A stretch of DNA of 64,000 nt from JBEEFP01 sp041166085 (GTDB lineage: Bacteria; Actinomycetota; Acidimicrobiia; Acidimicrobiales; JAFATL01): positions 1 through 64,000 of the forward strand of contig JBEEFP010000038.1 in the NCBI GenBank assembly GCA_041166085.1, written 5' to 3'. Made by a program: the position numbers and the translations under genes. Below the pieces are notes generated by a model that was given only the letters and a program-made list of their open reading frames with translations, was not told where the DNA came from and made no database searches. Positions 15,393-23,933 of the stretch are shown here, in pieces (the stretch's first letter is position 1; every line of letters begins with the position of its first letter).

Positions 15393-16255
15393 CCGAGCGC
15401 TTGGTACGCGAGGTCGGGGCGATTGGTGATGATGCCGTCCACGCCCGTCGCCGCGATCGAGGTCATGACCGCGGGCTCGTCGACCGTCCACACCACGACC
15501 TGACGGCCGAGCGCGTGGGCCGCCTGGACCGCCGTCGCTGACATGTCGATGCTGGCGACGTCGGGTGACGCGATCTCATAGCCCCGCGCTGTGGCGAAGC
15601 CGGCGTTGGACGTGACGGTGAAGCCCACGCCCGGCGGCGCGCTGGGCAGTTGCGAAGTCGTCAGCAGGGCGGTGGCCACGCCCGGAACGCGCTGCTCGAT
15701 GGCCTCGAGCGACGGAGGCCAGAACGACTGCACCACGAGGTGGTCGAGCGGGAAGTCGGTCGTGGACAGCAGTTGCGCGAATGCGCTAGCCGATGCGGTG
15801 CCGACGGGATCGAAGTTGGCCTCACCGGGGATGTTCTTGAGCTCGACCGAGAGACGCCACCCGCCGTCCTTGGCCTCGCGCAGCACCTGTTCGAGGGTGG
15901 GTACCGGCTCAGGGGTCGCCCAGCCCGGGAACGACTTGCTGGCGTCGCATGCAGTCACGTCCGCCGCCGTCCTGCTGATCACCTTGCCGGTGCAGTTGGT
16001 GGTGCGGTCGAGGGAGTCGTCGTGGATGACGACCAGCACCCCGTCGCTCGTGAGTTGCGTGTCCATCTCCAGCCACACGCCCCGGTCGCCGAACAGGCCC
16101 GCGGCCTGCCGGAAGGCGCCCATCGTGTTCTCCGGCGCGATGCCGGCCCCGCCGCGATGGGCGTAGACGGTCGGAGCGGTCGTGGCCTTGGCAGGCCCGA
16201 CCACCAGCGCCGCCGCCGCGACGACCAACGTCCCCAGTACCGCCCCCAGCTTCAC
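15389..16255 (-). CDS. Secreted glycerophosphodiester phosphodiesterase
   Basis: A 288-residue protein with a signal peptide (VKLGAVLGTLVVAAAALVVG, cleavage after AKA) followed by a GDPD TIM barrel. The N-terminal catalytic motif YAHRGGAGIAPENT holds the His-Arg and Glu; EMDTQLTSDGVLVVIHDDSL supplies the metal Glu/Asp and the second histidine; LSVELKN holds the later acidic residue. It hydrolyses glycerophosphodiesters outside the cell to an alcohol and glycerol-3-phosphate. GTG at 16255 was chosen because the signal peptide starts there and TAGCCT lies seven bases upstream. Confidence 0.85.
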   Translation of the reverse strand: MKLGAVLGTLVVAAAALVVGPAKATTAPTVYAHRGGAGIAPENTMGAFRQAAGLFGDRGVWLEMDTQLTSDGVLVVIHDDSLDRTTNCTGKVISRTAADVTACDASKSFPGWATPEPVPTLEQVLREAKDGGWRLSVELKNIPGEANFDPVGTASASAFAQLLSTTDFPLDHLVVQSFWPPSLEAIEQRVPGVATALLTTSQLPSAPPGVGFTVTSNAGFATARGYEIASPDVASIDMSATAVQAAHALGRQVVVWTVDEPAVMTSIAATGVDGIITNRPDLAYQALG

Positions 16256-16355
16256 GGGATGAAGGCTACCGATCCCCGCGCAGCGACAAGGGCAGAAGTG
16301 CGCGAGTGTTCTTGTGATTGGCGACGACGTCGATCGGCTCAGACAGGAGACCGAC

Positions 16356-16646
16356 ATGGCAGTAGCTGTCCAGATGGACTTCGACGGCGGGACGACCGCT
16401 CAGTACGACGAGATCTGCCAGAAGATGGGGCTGACGCCAAAGGGCCCGGGACCGGCCGGGGCCATCTCGCACTTCGCCACGGCGACGGACGCAGGTCTGC
16501 GCGTCATCGACGTGTGGGAGACCAAGGAGCAGTACGAGAAGTTCGCTCAGGACCAGATCGGACCCATCTCGCAGGAAGTGGGGATGCCCGGCCCGCCCGA
16601 GGTGCAGTTCTTCGAGGTGCACAACTACTTCACGCCGAGCGTCTGA
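16356..16646 (+). CDS. Small alpha/beta-barrel (ABM-like) protein
   Basis: A 96-residue protein beginning MAVAVQMDFDGGTTAQYDEI. It shows a ferredoxin-like beta-alpha-beta pattern with a central His in AISHFATATDAGLRVIDVWE and an EQYEKFAQD helix, typical of dimeric alpha-beta-barrel proteins related to antibiotic monooxygenases. No catalytic residue set can be named. AGGAG ends six bases before the ATG. The gene stands alone between the divergent phosphodiesterase and the convergent GH5 gene. Confidence 0.65.
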   Translation: MAVAVQMDFDGGTTAQYDEICQKMGLTPKGPGPAGAISHFATATDAGLRVIDVWETKEQYEKFAQDQIGPISQEVGMPGPPEVQFFEVHNYFTPSV

Positions 16647-16667
16647 GGCGCCGCTCAGGTCGGCTCG

Positions 16668-18923
16668 TCAGTGCTGGCACACCGCGAAGGGCAGTCCGTC
16701 CGGTGTCCAACGGTCTTGGGTCTCGTTGCCGTCGTTGCCGACGCCAACGAGACCGCCGCCGCCCTTGCTCGTCCCGCCGGTGGTGACGTTGCCCGTGCCG
16801 TCACCACTCGAGGTGACCTGCAGGTAGCCGCTGGCGCCGTCGTTGCCGCCGAACTCACCGGACACGCCCGTCGACCCGTCGGGTGAGCCCGACGTGTACA
16901 CGTTCAACGGACTGCCGTTGCCGGGGACGATCGCCGCAGGGGCGGGATCCTGCGGCGATCCGCACTGGGTGCCGGGGCTCGGCGTCGGCACGATGGGCGG
17001 GCTGCACGGGCTGGTCGGGCCGATGGGTCCCGACGGCGCGGTGAAGGTGCCCATCCCGATCGAGGCCATGGCGTTGTTCGTGTCGGGACTGTCCGGTGAC
17101 TGGTTCCACTCGTCGGGCGCGCCCGGCTGGTAGTCGCCGCCTGCACAGCCCACGAGCGTCAACTGGTGTTGGGTGTCGACGCCGATGTAGCCGGCGAGCA
17201 GGTTGGGATTGGTCGGCCGTCCGTCCTGGATGACGTAGCCCTGGCCGGTGGTCGGATCGACCGAGGCCGACACCGTGCCGTCGACGACGCCGGTGCCCGC
17301 CTGGCAGCCGGTCACCCGATACGGCGCCGCGTCGACACCCACGCCGCCGGCCGATGTCGCCGTCTGGGGACAGGCCGAGTTGGTCGGGGTCACGGCGTGG
17401 CCGCCCGACGGCACGACGGTCACCTCGACCCGGTCCGCGCCGTCGTCGGCGCGCACTCGCAACACGGGCGCGTCGGCGGACGAGACGACCTGGCCGCCGG
17501 TTACCGTCGCGTCGTAGCCGTCCGGGTAGGCGATGTTCGGCACCGCAACGACCGTCTCGGCATCGGATCCGAACGCGCCGCCGCCATCGGCACGGGCGGT
17601 GGAGTACGTCAGCGCGAACGTCGACGACGCAGCGTCGAAGTTCCATCCCCGGGGCGTGCCCGCGACGAGTTGCGGATACGGACGGGACAGCGTCTTCAGC
17701 ATCGGCGCGTTGACGTGGGCGGCGTCCGCGGGATCCAGCACCTCGTTCGCCCCGTACGAGTCGACGTAACGGCTGTACGACCAGAACATCCACGGCATCA
17801 TGTGCTGGTCGTAGACGTCGAGCTGCTGCTCGATCCTCGGCGTGTCCATGGTGGCGCCGAACTCCGTCTGCAACAGCGCGCTCCCGGTCGCTGCGCTGTG
17901 GGCCTCCGCGTTGTCCATCACGACCGAGTCGAACGGGTTGCACGTCGAGGGCGGTGGCTTGGGCATGCCGAACGCCGAGGCGCCGGCGTCGAAGCCCGCG
18001 CACACGAGCGGGTAGTCGTGGAAGGCGAAGCCCAGGTTGGGGTCGTCGGGCGGCGTCATGTTCGTCGGCACGCCGTCGTTGAACATGGTCAGCGGCTCGT
18101 ACCAGACCAGGTGGTTCGGGTCCGCGGCGCGGACCTTGGGGATGACGTTCGCGTAGTACGCCGAGTACGCACCCTGGTCGAAGACCGGACAGCCCACCGC
18201 AGGGACCACACAGGTCGGCCACTGCGATCCGGGCCAAGGCTCGTTCATGATCTCGTAGCCGAGGACGCCGTCCAGCGACGAGAGCCGGCTGGCGACGTGG
18301 CTGAGGATGCCGGCGTCGTCGTCCTGGAGGCGCCTTCCGCTCGGGCCCACGTCGTTGGACCAGAAGTGGTCGAAGGCGCGGTTGAGGGCGGGGTTGAGGA
18401 AGTACTGGGCCGGGAAGCCGACCTGGTAGAGGTTCGGCAACCCGTCGGTCATCGTCATCCAGTCGGGGAAGCCGTTGTCGAAGAAGGTCGGGCCCCATGA
18501 GTCCTGGTGGAAGTCGATCAGCGACATGATCCCGTGGTCGGCCAGCAGCCGGACCGTGTCGGCGAAGTGGTCGACGTACGCCTCGTCGAAGACGCCGGCC
18601 TGCGGCTCGACGCGGTAGCGCTCGACGGTCAGCCGCACCGCGTTCATGCCCGACGCGGCGAGCAGTGCGGCGTCGTCCTCGTCGAAGTTCTGCGCGGCCG
18701 GGTAGGCCGGTCCCCACTTCGTCGCCATGTTCACACCGTGGATCATCACGACCTTGCCATCGGCGTCCACCATCCAGCGACCGGCATGGCCCACCACACC
18801 CGCCGGCGCCACCACCGCGCTGTTGCTCGGCGGCGCACCCGTGCTGGCACGGGCCACCGCCCCGCCGACCGAGAGCACGACGAGCACGGTCACGGCGATG
18901 GCAGTACTGCGTCCCCGGGGCAT
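16668..18923 (-). CDS. Secreted GH5 endoglycoceramidase-like glycosidase
   Basis: A 751-residue exported glycoside hydrolase. A signal peptide (MPRGRSTAIAVTVLVVLSVG, AxA site near 27) precedes a GH5 barrel. The acid/base Glu is in LGYEIMNEPWPGS near residue 230 and the nucleophile Glu in ALLQTEFGATMDT near 355; MIHGVNMATKWGPAYPAAQN and IDFHQDSWGPTF are typical of the endoglycoceramidase branch. A beta-sandwich domain follows near 430-510, then a Gly/Ser/Pro-rich tail to the end. It may release oligosaccharide from glycolipids. The ATG at 18923 begins a clean signal peptide; a TTG at 18962 is possible. Confidence 0.8.
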   Translation of the reverse strand: MPRGRSTAIAVTVLVVLSVGGAVARASTGAPPSNSAVVAPAGVVGHAGRWMVDADGKVVMIHGVNMATKWGPAYPAAQNFDEDDAALLAASGMNAVRLTVERYRVEPQAGVFDEAYVDHFADTVRLLADHGIMSLIDFHQDSWGPTFFDNGFPDWMTMTDGLPNLYQVGFPAQYFLNPALNRAFDHFWSNDVGPSGRRLQDDDAGILSHVASRLSSLDGVLGYEIMNEPWPGSQWPTCVVPAVGCPVFDQGAYSAYYANVIPKVRAADPNHLVWYEPLTMFNDGVPTNMTPPDDPNLGFAFHDYPLVCAGFDAGASAFGMPKPPPSTCNPFDSVVMDNAEAHSAATGSALLQTEFGATMDTPRIEQQLDVYDQHMMPWMFWSYSRYVDSYGANEVLDPADAAHVNAPMLKTLSRPYPQLVAGTPRGWNFDAASSTFALTYSTARADGGGAFGSDAETVVAVPNIAYPDGYDATVTGGQVVSSADAPVLRVRADDGADRVEVTVVPSGGHAVTPTNSACPQTATSAGGVGVDAAPYRVTGCQAGTGVVDGTVSASVDPTTGQGYVIQDGRPTNPNLLAGYIGVDTQHQLTLVGCAGGDYQPGAPDEWNQSPDSPDTNNAMASIGMGTFTAPSGPIGPTSPCSPPIVPTPSPGTQCGSPQDPAPAAIVPGNGSPLNVYTSGSPDGSTGVSGEFGGNDGASGYLQVTSSGDGTGNVTTGGTSKGGGGLVGVGNDGNETQDRWTPDGLPFAVCQH

Positions 18924-18994
18924 TTGTACAGATTTCGTGACGGGGCGCCGAATTCCCTGCAACTACCACTCGATCAGCTGCGAGATTGGACGCC

Positions 18995-19990
18995 ATGGAC
19001 GGCATCACTCCCGAGACGTGCAAGGAGTGCGGGTTCGACGCCCGCGCCTGGAAGGTGCGCGACGGGGTCTCGCTCCTCGCCGCCACCGGCGCGTGGTGGG
19101 AGATGGCCCTGAACGGCATCGACGAAGCCGACCTCAATCGCAGGCCGGCGCCCACGGTGTGGTCGGTCCTCGAGTACGGCATCCACACCGCGCTCGTGCT
19201 GGCCATGATCCGCGAGGGCGTCGAGGTGATCATGGGGACGGACGGGGTCGCTCTCCCCGCCATCCCCGACGGGGCAAACGCCGCCGCCGACGACGCCGAC
19301 GCCGAGCTCGACCCACACGCCGTCGTCGCCGACCTGGCGCGCGAGGGCAATGCGATCGCCGCCCTTGCCAAGGACGCCGACAGGGCGACCTGGACCAACA
19401 CGGGCACACTGCCCGACGGCACGGTCATCCAGGCCGCGGCCCTGTACGTCCACGCGGCCCATGACGCATCGCATCACCAGATGGACGTGAGCAGAGGGCT
19501 GGCCGCCATCGGCGCCGGCACACCGAAGCAGCTCGGAACGGTGGTGCGCGTGAACGCCTCCGGCGGCGGGGTCCCCAAGCGGTCGATCGGCGGCGCGGAG
19601 GTGAGCCACGCCGGGCTCGACGGTGACCACCAGGCCAACCGCAAGCACCACGGCCGTCCGTTTCAGGCCCTCTGCCTCTGGTCGTCAGACGTGATCGCCG
19701 AGCTGGCAGCCCAGGGCCATCCCATCGAGGCGGGGTCGGCGGGCGAGAACGTCACCGTGGAGGGTCTCGACTGGTCGAGCCTGCGTCCCGGTGCGCGCCT
19801 GCGCGTCGGAAGCGCGATCGCCGAGCTCAGCTTCCCCGCCGTGCCCTGCCAGAAGCAGACGCAGTGGTTCAGCGACGGCGACTTCGGCCGTCTCGCCTAC
19901 GAGCGCAACCCGCAGTGGGTGCGCTGGTACGCCTGGGTGCGCGAGACCGGTCGCGTCGACGAAGGCGACGCGGTGGTCGTCCGGCCCTAG
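18995..19990 (+). CDS. DinB-like plus MOSC domain fusion protein
   Basis: A 331-residue two-domain protein. Residues 1-175 look like a DinB/mycothiol-dependent four-helix domain with a CKECGF pair near residue 8 and histidines in YGIHTALVL and HAAHDASHHQMDV in metal-ligand positions. Residues 185-330 are a MOSC domain (SIGGAEVSHAGLDGDHQANR, GENVTVEGLDWSSLRPG, FPAVPCQKQTQWF with the conserved Cys). MOSC domains transfer sulphur or handle molybdenum cofactor. The ATG at 18995 follows a possible TTG at 18986. The gene diverges from the GH5 gene with a short shared promoter region. Confidence 0.7.
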   Translation: MDGITPETCKECGFDARAWKVRDGVSLLAATGAWWEMALNGIDEADLNRRPAPTVWSVLEYGIHTALVLAMIREGVEVIMGTDGVALPAIPDGANAAADDADAELDPHAVVADLAREGNAIAALAKDADRATWTNTGTLPDGTVIQAAALYVHAAHDASHHQMDVSRGLAAIGAGTPKQLGTVVRVNASGGGVPKRSIGGAEVSHAGLDGDHQANRKHHGRPFQALCLWSSDVIAELAAQGHPIEAGSAGENVTVEGLDWSSLRPGARLRVGSAIAELSFPAVPCQKQTQWFSDGDFGRLAYERNPQWVRWYAWVRETGRVDEGDAVVVRP

Positions 19991-20613
19991 AAACCGAGCG
20001 CGGTGACCAGGCCCTCGGGATCGTCGACGGTCACCGTGAGACCCGAGTGGCGAAGCAGCCCCAGTGGGACCAGCGCGGGGATCGGCTCGCGGAACTCGAG
20101 GCACACACCGCGCTTGGTCGTGGTGGCGAAGGTGGCGCCGCCGTCGGCAAAGGACAGGTGGGCGGGCCCCGCCACCTTGGGGAACGAGTAGGGGCCGGTG
20201 ACGGCCGCGCCGGTGATGTTGTCGCGGAAGGTGCGAGCCGACCACGGGCCGAACCGCACCCGCAGCTCCCTGCCGTCGACCTCGACCCACGCCGTCATGG
20301 GCGTGACGCCGAACGGGATCGCGAACGGCAGCATGAACGGCTCGAAGGCGAAGTGGAAGCGCCGCGTCCCCTCGGCCGCGGGGTCGGGCGAGACCGCCGC
20401 TTCCTTCGGCTTCGGCTTCGGCGCTGCCGCCTTGCGCTTCTTGGCCGCCTTCTTGGCCTTGGGTGGCCGCACCCCTGGCGTGGGCGGCGGGCCTTCCGGC
20501 TTGTCCTGGTCGTGCTCGGGGTGATGGCCCGGCAGATTCTCCTCGGGGACGGGACCCGGGCCGCCGTCGGGGGGCTCGACGGGGACGATCTCGGGCTGCT
20601 GCGGCGTCGGCAT
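19987..20613 (-). CDS. Actinobacterial hypothetical protein with Lys/Pro-rich N-terminus
   Basis: A 208-residue protein of unknown function. The first 75 residues are disordered: an acidic Pro-rich part (PDGGPGPVPEENLPGHHPEH) then a histone-like basic part (PPKAKKAAKKRKAAAPKPKP). The rest is a compact beta-rich domain (RFHFAFEPFMLPFAIPFGVT, WVEVDGRELRVRFGPWSART, ATTTKRGVCLEFREPIPALV). I recognise this domain only as a recurrent uncharacterised actinobacterial type; here it carries an unusually long charged extension. The start has GGGGAAAG nine bases upstream. It ends overlapping the MOSC gene stop. Confidence 0.6.
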   Translation of the reverse strand: MPTPQQPEIVPVEPPDGGPGPVPEENLPGHHPEHDQDKPEGPPPTPGVRPPKAKKAAKKRKAAAPKPKPKEAAVSPDPAAEGTRRFHFAFEPFMLPFAIPFGVTPMTAWVEVDGRELRVRFGPWSARTFRDNITGAAVTGPYSFPKVAGPAHLSFADGGATFATTTKRGVCLEFREPIPALVPLGLLRHSGLTVTVDDPEGLVTALGF

Positions 20614-20645
20614 GACGTCAAGCTTTCCCCGAGACGGGCGCGGGC

Positions 20646-20664
20646 TAATCTGACGACCAGTCAG
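20646..20664 (+). promoter_or_regulatory. -10 box with CTGAC-N5-GTCAG operator (site B)
   Basis: TAATCT (20646-20651) overlaps the left arm of CTGACGACCAGTCAG (20650-20664). The amidohydrolase start is 18 bases further on, after GGGAGG. Same palindrome as at 9564, 28913 and 56247. Confidence 0.6.
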
Positions 20665-20682
20665 GTCACGGGAGGCCGCCGG

Positions 20683-21969
20683 ATGCGCACTGAAGACATG
20701 ATCCTCGTCAGCGTGGACGACCACGTCGTCGAGCCGCCCGACCTCTTCGAGGGCCACCTGCCCGCGTCCTTGATGGACAAGGCGCCCAAGATCCAGCGCA
20801 AGGACGACGGCACCGAGGTGTGGGTCTACGAGGGCAACGAGATACCCAACATCGGCCTCAACGCCGTGTCGGGCCGCCCGCCCGAGGAGTACGGCATCGA
20901 GCCCACCTCGTTCTCCGAGATGCGTCGGGGCTGTTACGTGATCGCCGACCGCATCGATGACATGAACGCCAACGGCGTGCTCGGGTCGATGTGCTTTCCC
21001 TCGTTCCCGCAGTTCTGCGGCCCGCTGTACTCCCGCTCGGAGGACAAGAAGGTGGGCCTGGCCATGCTGCAGGCCTACAACGACTGGCACATCGACGAGT
21101 GGTGCGGCACCTACCCGGGCCGCTTCATCCCGCTCTCGCTGCCGCCCATCTGGGACCCCAACCTGATGGCCGACGAGGTGCGCCGGGTGGCCAAGAAGGG
21201 CTGCCACGCCGTCACCTTCTCGGAGAACCCCGAGAAGCTCGGCCACCCCAGCTTCCACTCCGACTACTGGGACCCGTTCTGGAAGGCGTGCGAGGACGAG
21301 GGCACCATCGTCTGCCTGCACATCGGGTCCTCCTCCGCGCTGGTGATCACCTCGGTCGAGGCGCCCATCGACGTCATGATCACGTTGCAGCCGATGAACA
21401 TCGTGCAGGCGGCGGCCGACCTGCTCTGGTCGCGCGTGATCAAGAAGTTCCCGACGCTGAAGTTCGCCCTGTCCGAGGGCGGGATCGGCTGGATCCCGTA
21501 CTTCCTCGAGCGGGTCGATTACGTGTACCAGAACCACAAGGGGTGGACCTACCAGGACTTCGGCGACCAGCTCCCGAGCCAGGTCTTCAACGAGCGCCTC
21601 ATCACCTGCTTCATCGACGACGCGGCCGGCATCGAGATGCGCCACCACCTCAACCTCGACAACATCACGTGGGAGTGCGACTACCCGCACTCGGATTCGA
21701 CGTGGCCCCACTCCCCCGAGGTGCTGGCCAAGTCGCTCACCGGCGTGCCCGACGACCACATCAACAAGATGACGCACGAGAACGCCATGCGGCACTTCCA
21801 GTTCGATCCCTTCGCCGTACGTCCGCGCGAGCAGTGCACGGTGGGGGCGCTGCGGGCCGAGGCCAAGGACGTCGACGTGTCGCTCCGCAGCTCGGGACGG
21901 CCCGTCGTGAAGCCTGACAAGCCCATAACGGTGTTGACCATCGCCGAGATGGCGGGCGGCAAGCGCTGA
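20683..21969 (+). CDS. Amidohydrolase-2 family metal-dependent hydrolase/decarboxylase
   Basis: A 428-residue TIM-barrel protein of the ACMSD-like amidohydrolase-2 family. Metal-site residues are visible: ILVSVDDHVVEPPDLF (the DxH region), TIVCLHIGSSS (His on a central strand) and WECDYPHSDSTWPHS (late Asp). Members hydrolyse or decarboxylate cyclic and aromatic acids; the actinobacterial group with this N-terminus is often found in steroid or terpenoid clusters. The start is ATG after GGGAGG. It heads an operon with an acyl-CoA ligase, a membrane protein and a luciferase-like enzyme, and carries operator site B. Confidence 0.8.
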   Translation: MRTEDMILVSVDDHVVEPPDLFEGHLPASLMDKAPKIQRKDDGTEVWVYEGNEIPNIGLNAVSGRPPEEYGIEPTSFSEMRRGCYVIADRIDDMNANGVLGSMCFPSFPQFCGPLYSRSEDKKVGLAMLQAYNDWHIDEWCGTYPGRFIPLSLPPIWDPNLMADEVRRVAKKGCHAVTFSENPEKLGHPSFHSDYWDPFWKACEDEGTIVCLHIGSSSALVITSVEAPIDVMITLQPMNIVQAAADLLWSRVIKKFPTLKFALSEGGIGWIPYFLERVDYVYQNHKGWTYQDFGDQLPSQVFNERLITCFIDDAAGIEMRHHLNLDNITWECDYPHSDSTWPHSPEVLAKSLTGVPDDHINKMTHENAMRHFQFDPFAVRPREQCTVGALRAEAKDVDVSLRSSGRPVVKPDKPITVLTIAEMAGGKR

Positions 21970-23330
21970 GCAAGCCCGCCCTCGTTCTGGCGGACGAGGC
22001 CATCGACCACGACGAGCTCGACCGGCGCGCCACGCGCATGGCGCACGCCTTCATGGCGCGCGGCGTCGGTCCGGGCGACCGCGTCGCGGTCATGCTGCCG
22101 AGCGGGTTCGACTTCTTCGTGGCCGGCCTCGCCATCGCCAAGTGCCAGGCCCTGCTCATCCCGGTGAACTGGCACCTCAAGCAGCAGGAGGTGGACTGGA
22201 TCATCTCCGACTCGGCCGCCAAGGTGCTGGTGACGGCGGACGACCTCCCCGACAGCGACGACGAGTCGCCCATCGACGGCGGCTTTCCCACCCCGGCGCT
22301 GATGTTCTACACATCCGGCACCACGGGCCGTCCGAAAGGAGTGGTGCACGGCGAGGCGTCCTCGGCCCGCCTGCGCTTCGTGCAGGACATGCTGGCCGAC
22401 CTCTGGGGCTTCACCGCCGACGAGGTCCACCTGCTGTCAGGGCCGTCGTACCACGCCGGACCCGGTGGGTACGCGTTCTCCGCGCTCTACAACGGCGGCA
22501 CCGTCGTGATCCTGCCGACATGGGACGCTGTCGAGTGGCTGCGATTGGTGTCCGAGCACCGCGTCACCTCGACGTTCATGACGCCCGCCCACTTCATCCG
22601 CATCCTCGAGGTGCCGGAGGACGAGCGTTCGAAGTTCGACGTGAGCTCGCTGCGGCTGGCGCTGCACGGCGGCGCGCCCTGTCCTGTGCAAGTGAAACAT
22701 CGCATCATCGACGCGCTCGCACCGGCCGAGGTCTACGAGCTGTATGGCGCGAGCGAGGGTGGGGCCACCCGCATCTCGTCCACCGAGTGGCGCGAGAAGC
22801 CCGGCTCGGTGGGCACGCCGTGGCCCGGAGTCGAGGTGCGCATCCTGTCCAAGGACGACGGCTCGCCGGTGCCCGTCGGCGAGGACGGACTCATCTACAT
22901 CGCGCCCCCTGGTGGGGCCAAGTTCCACTACCACAACGATCCTTCGAAGACGGAGGACGCGTGGCGGGACAACGCCTTCACCGTCGGCGACATCGGCCAC
23001 CTCGACGCCGACGGCCACCTCTACATCACCGACCGGCTGTCGGACATGGTCATCCGCGGCGGCGTGAACATCTACCCGCGGGAGATCGAGGAGGTGCTGC
23101 ACCGCCACCCGGCCGTCGTCGACTGCGCGGTGTTCGGTGTCCCCGACGACCGCTTCGGCGAAGCCCTCAAGGCGGTCGTCGAGACGCGCTCGGCCGTCGA
23201 CGCATCCGACCTGCAGGCCTTCGTGCGCGAGAACCTGGCGGACTTCAAGTGCCCGACGATCGTCGAGTTCGTCGACGAGCTGCCGCGCGATCCGAACGGC
23301 AAGGTCCTCAAGCGCCTGCTCAAGGAGTGA
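21966..23330 (+). CDS. AMP-forming acyl-CoA synthetase
   Basis: A 454-residue ANL-superfamily ligase. ATP motif FYTSGTTGRPKGVVHG near residue 115, YELYGASEGGATR near 260, hinge DRLSDMVIRGGVNIYPREIE near 360 and the catalytic Lys in PRDPNGKVLKRL near the end. It activates a carboxylic acid as acyl-AMP and transfers it to CoA. Homology begins upstream of the first ATG (22038): KPALVLADEAIDHDELDRRA is the usual N-terminal strand. The only plausible initiator there is CTG at 21966, overlapping the upstream stop as CTGA. The linker before the ATP motif is shorter than usual. Confidence 0.8.
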   Translation: MSKPALVLADEAIDHDELDRRATRMAHAFMARGVGPGDRVAVMLPSGFDFFVAGLAIAKCQALLIPVNWHLKQQEVDWIISDSAAKVLVTADDLPDSDDESPIDGGFPTPALMFYTSGTTGRPKGVVHGEASSARLRFVQDMLADLWGFTADEVHLLSGPSYHAGPGGYAFSALYNGGTVVILPTWDAVEWLRLVSEHRVTSTFMTPAHFIRILEVPEDERSKFDVSSLRLALHGGAPCPVQVKHRIIDALAPAEVYELYGASEGGATRISSTEWREKPGSVGTPWPGVEVRILSKDDGSPVPVGEDGLIYIAPPGGAKFHYHNDPSKTEDAWRDNAFTVGDIGHLDADGHLYITDRLSDMVIRGGVNIYPREIEEVLHRHPAVVDCAVFGVPDDRFGEALKAVVETRSAVDASDLQAFVRENLADFKCPTIVEFVDELPRDPNGKVLKRLLKE

Positions 23331-23896
23331 CGCCGGACGACGACCCGGGCTGGGGCGCGTCGTGGTCGATGCTGCTGATGCTCGTGCCCGGCGGAGCCCG
23401 CTACTACCTGCGCAGCCGCAAAGGCGCGGCCGGCGACGGCCTGCGCAGCCTGCGGGCCATCTTCCTGGGTTTCGCCGGGAGCCTCGTCATCTACGGCGTG
23501 GTGCTCGTGATCATCGGCGGGGGTCAAGCGGCGGGCAACGCCGGACCGTGGGCCGTCGCGCTGGGCGCCTACGGCATCGTCTCCCTCGCGTTGACGCGGG
23601 CGTTCGAGCGGCCCCTCGACTGCGCCAGCGAGGCGGCCCTCGCCCAGACGTACCGGACACGGTTCTTCATGCGAGTCGCCTTCGCCCAGTCCGCCGCCCT
23701 ATTCGGGTTCGTCGCCGTGTTCGTCGTCGGCCCGGTGTGGCTCTACCTCCTGGGTGCCGCCTTCACGGCCGTCGGCTACGCCCGGGTCGCGCCGACGCGC
23801 GCCAACCTGGCCGCCGACCAACAGCGGCTGGCCGAGCAGGGATGCGCGGGGTCGCTCGTGGCCGCGCTCCGGACGCAGCGGCCGGGGACGGGTTGA
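23327..23896 (+). CDS. Four-helix integral membrane protein of unknown function
   Basis: A 189-residue protein starting at a GTG that overlaps the ligase stop (GTGA). After a short acidic N-terminus (TPDDDPGWGASWSMLLML) it has about four transmembrane segments: one near residue 50 (FLGFAGSLVIYGVVLVIIGG), one near 70, and two near 120-150 (AALFGFVAVFVVGPVWLYLL). The C-terminus is cytosolic and basic. No family could be named. Its place between a CoA ligase and a luciferase-like enzyme suggests a role linked to that pathway, but this is context only. Confidence 0.65.
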   Translation: MTPDDDPGWGASWSMLLMLVPGGARYYLRSRKGAAGDGLRSLRAIFLGFAGSLVIYGVVLVIIGGGQAAGNAGPWAVALGAYGIVSLALTRAFERPLDCASEAALAQTYRTRFFMRVAFAQSAALFGFVAVFVVGPVWLYLLGAAFTAVGYARVAPTRANLAADQQRLAEQGCAGSLVAALRTQRPGTG

Positions 23897-23933
23897 GCGG
23901 AAGCATCGAAGGACGACCGGCGTTGGCACGAGG

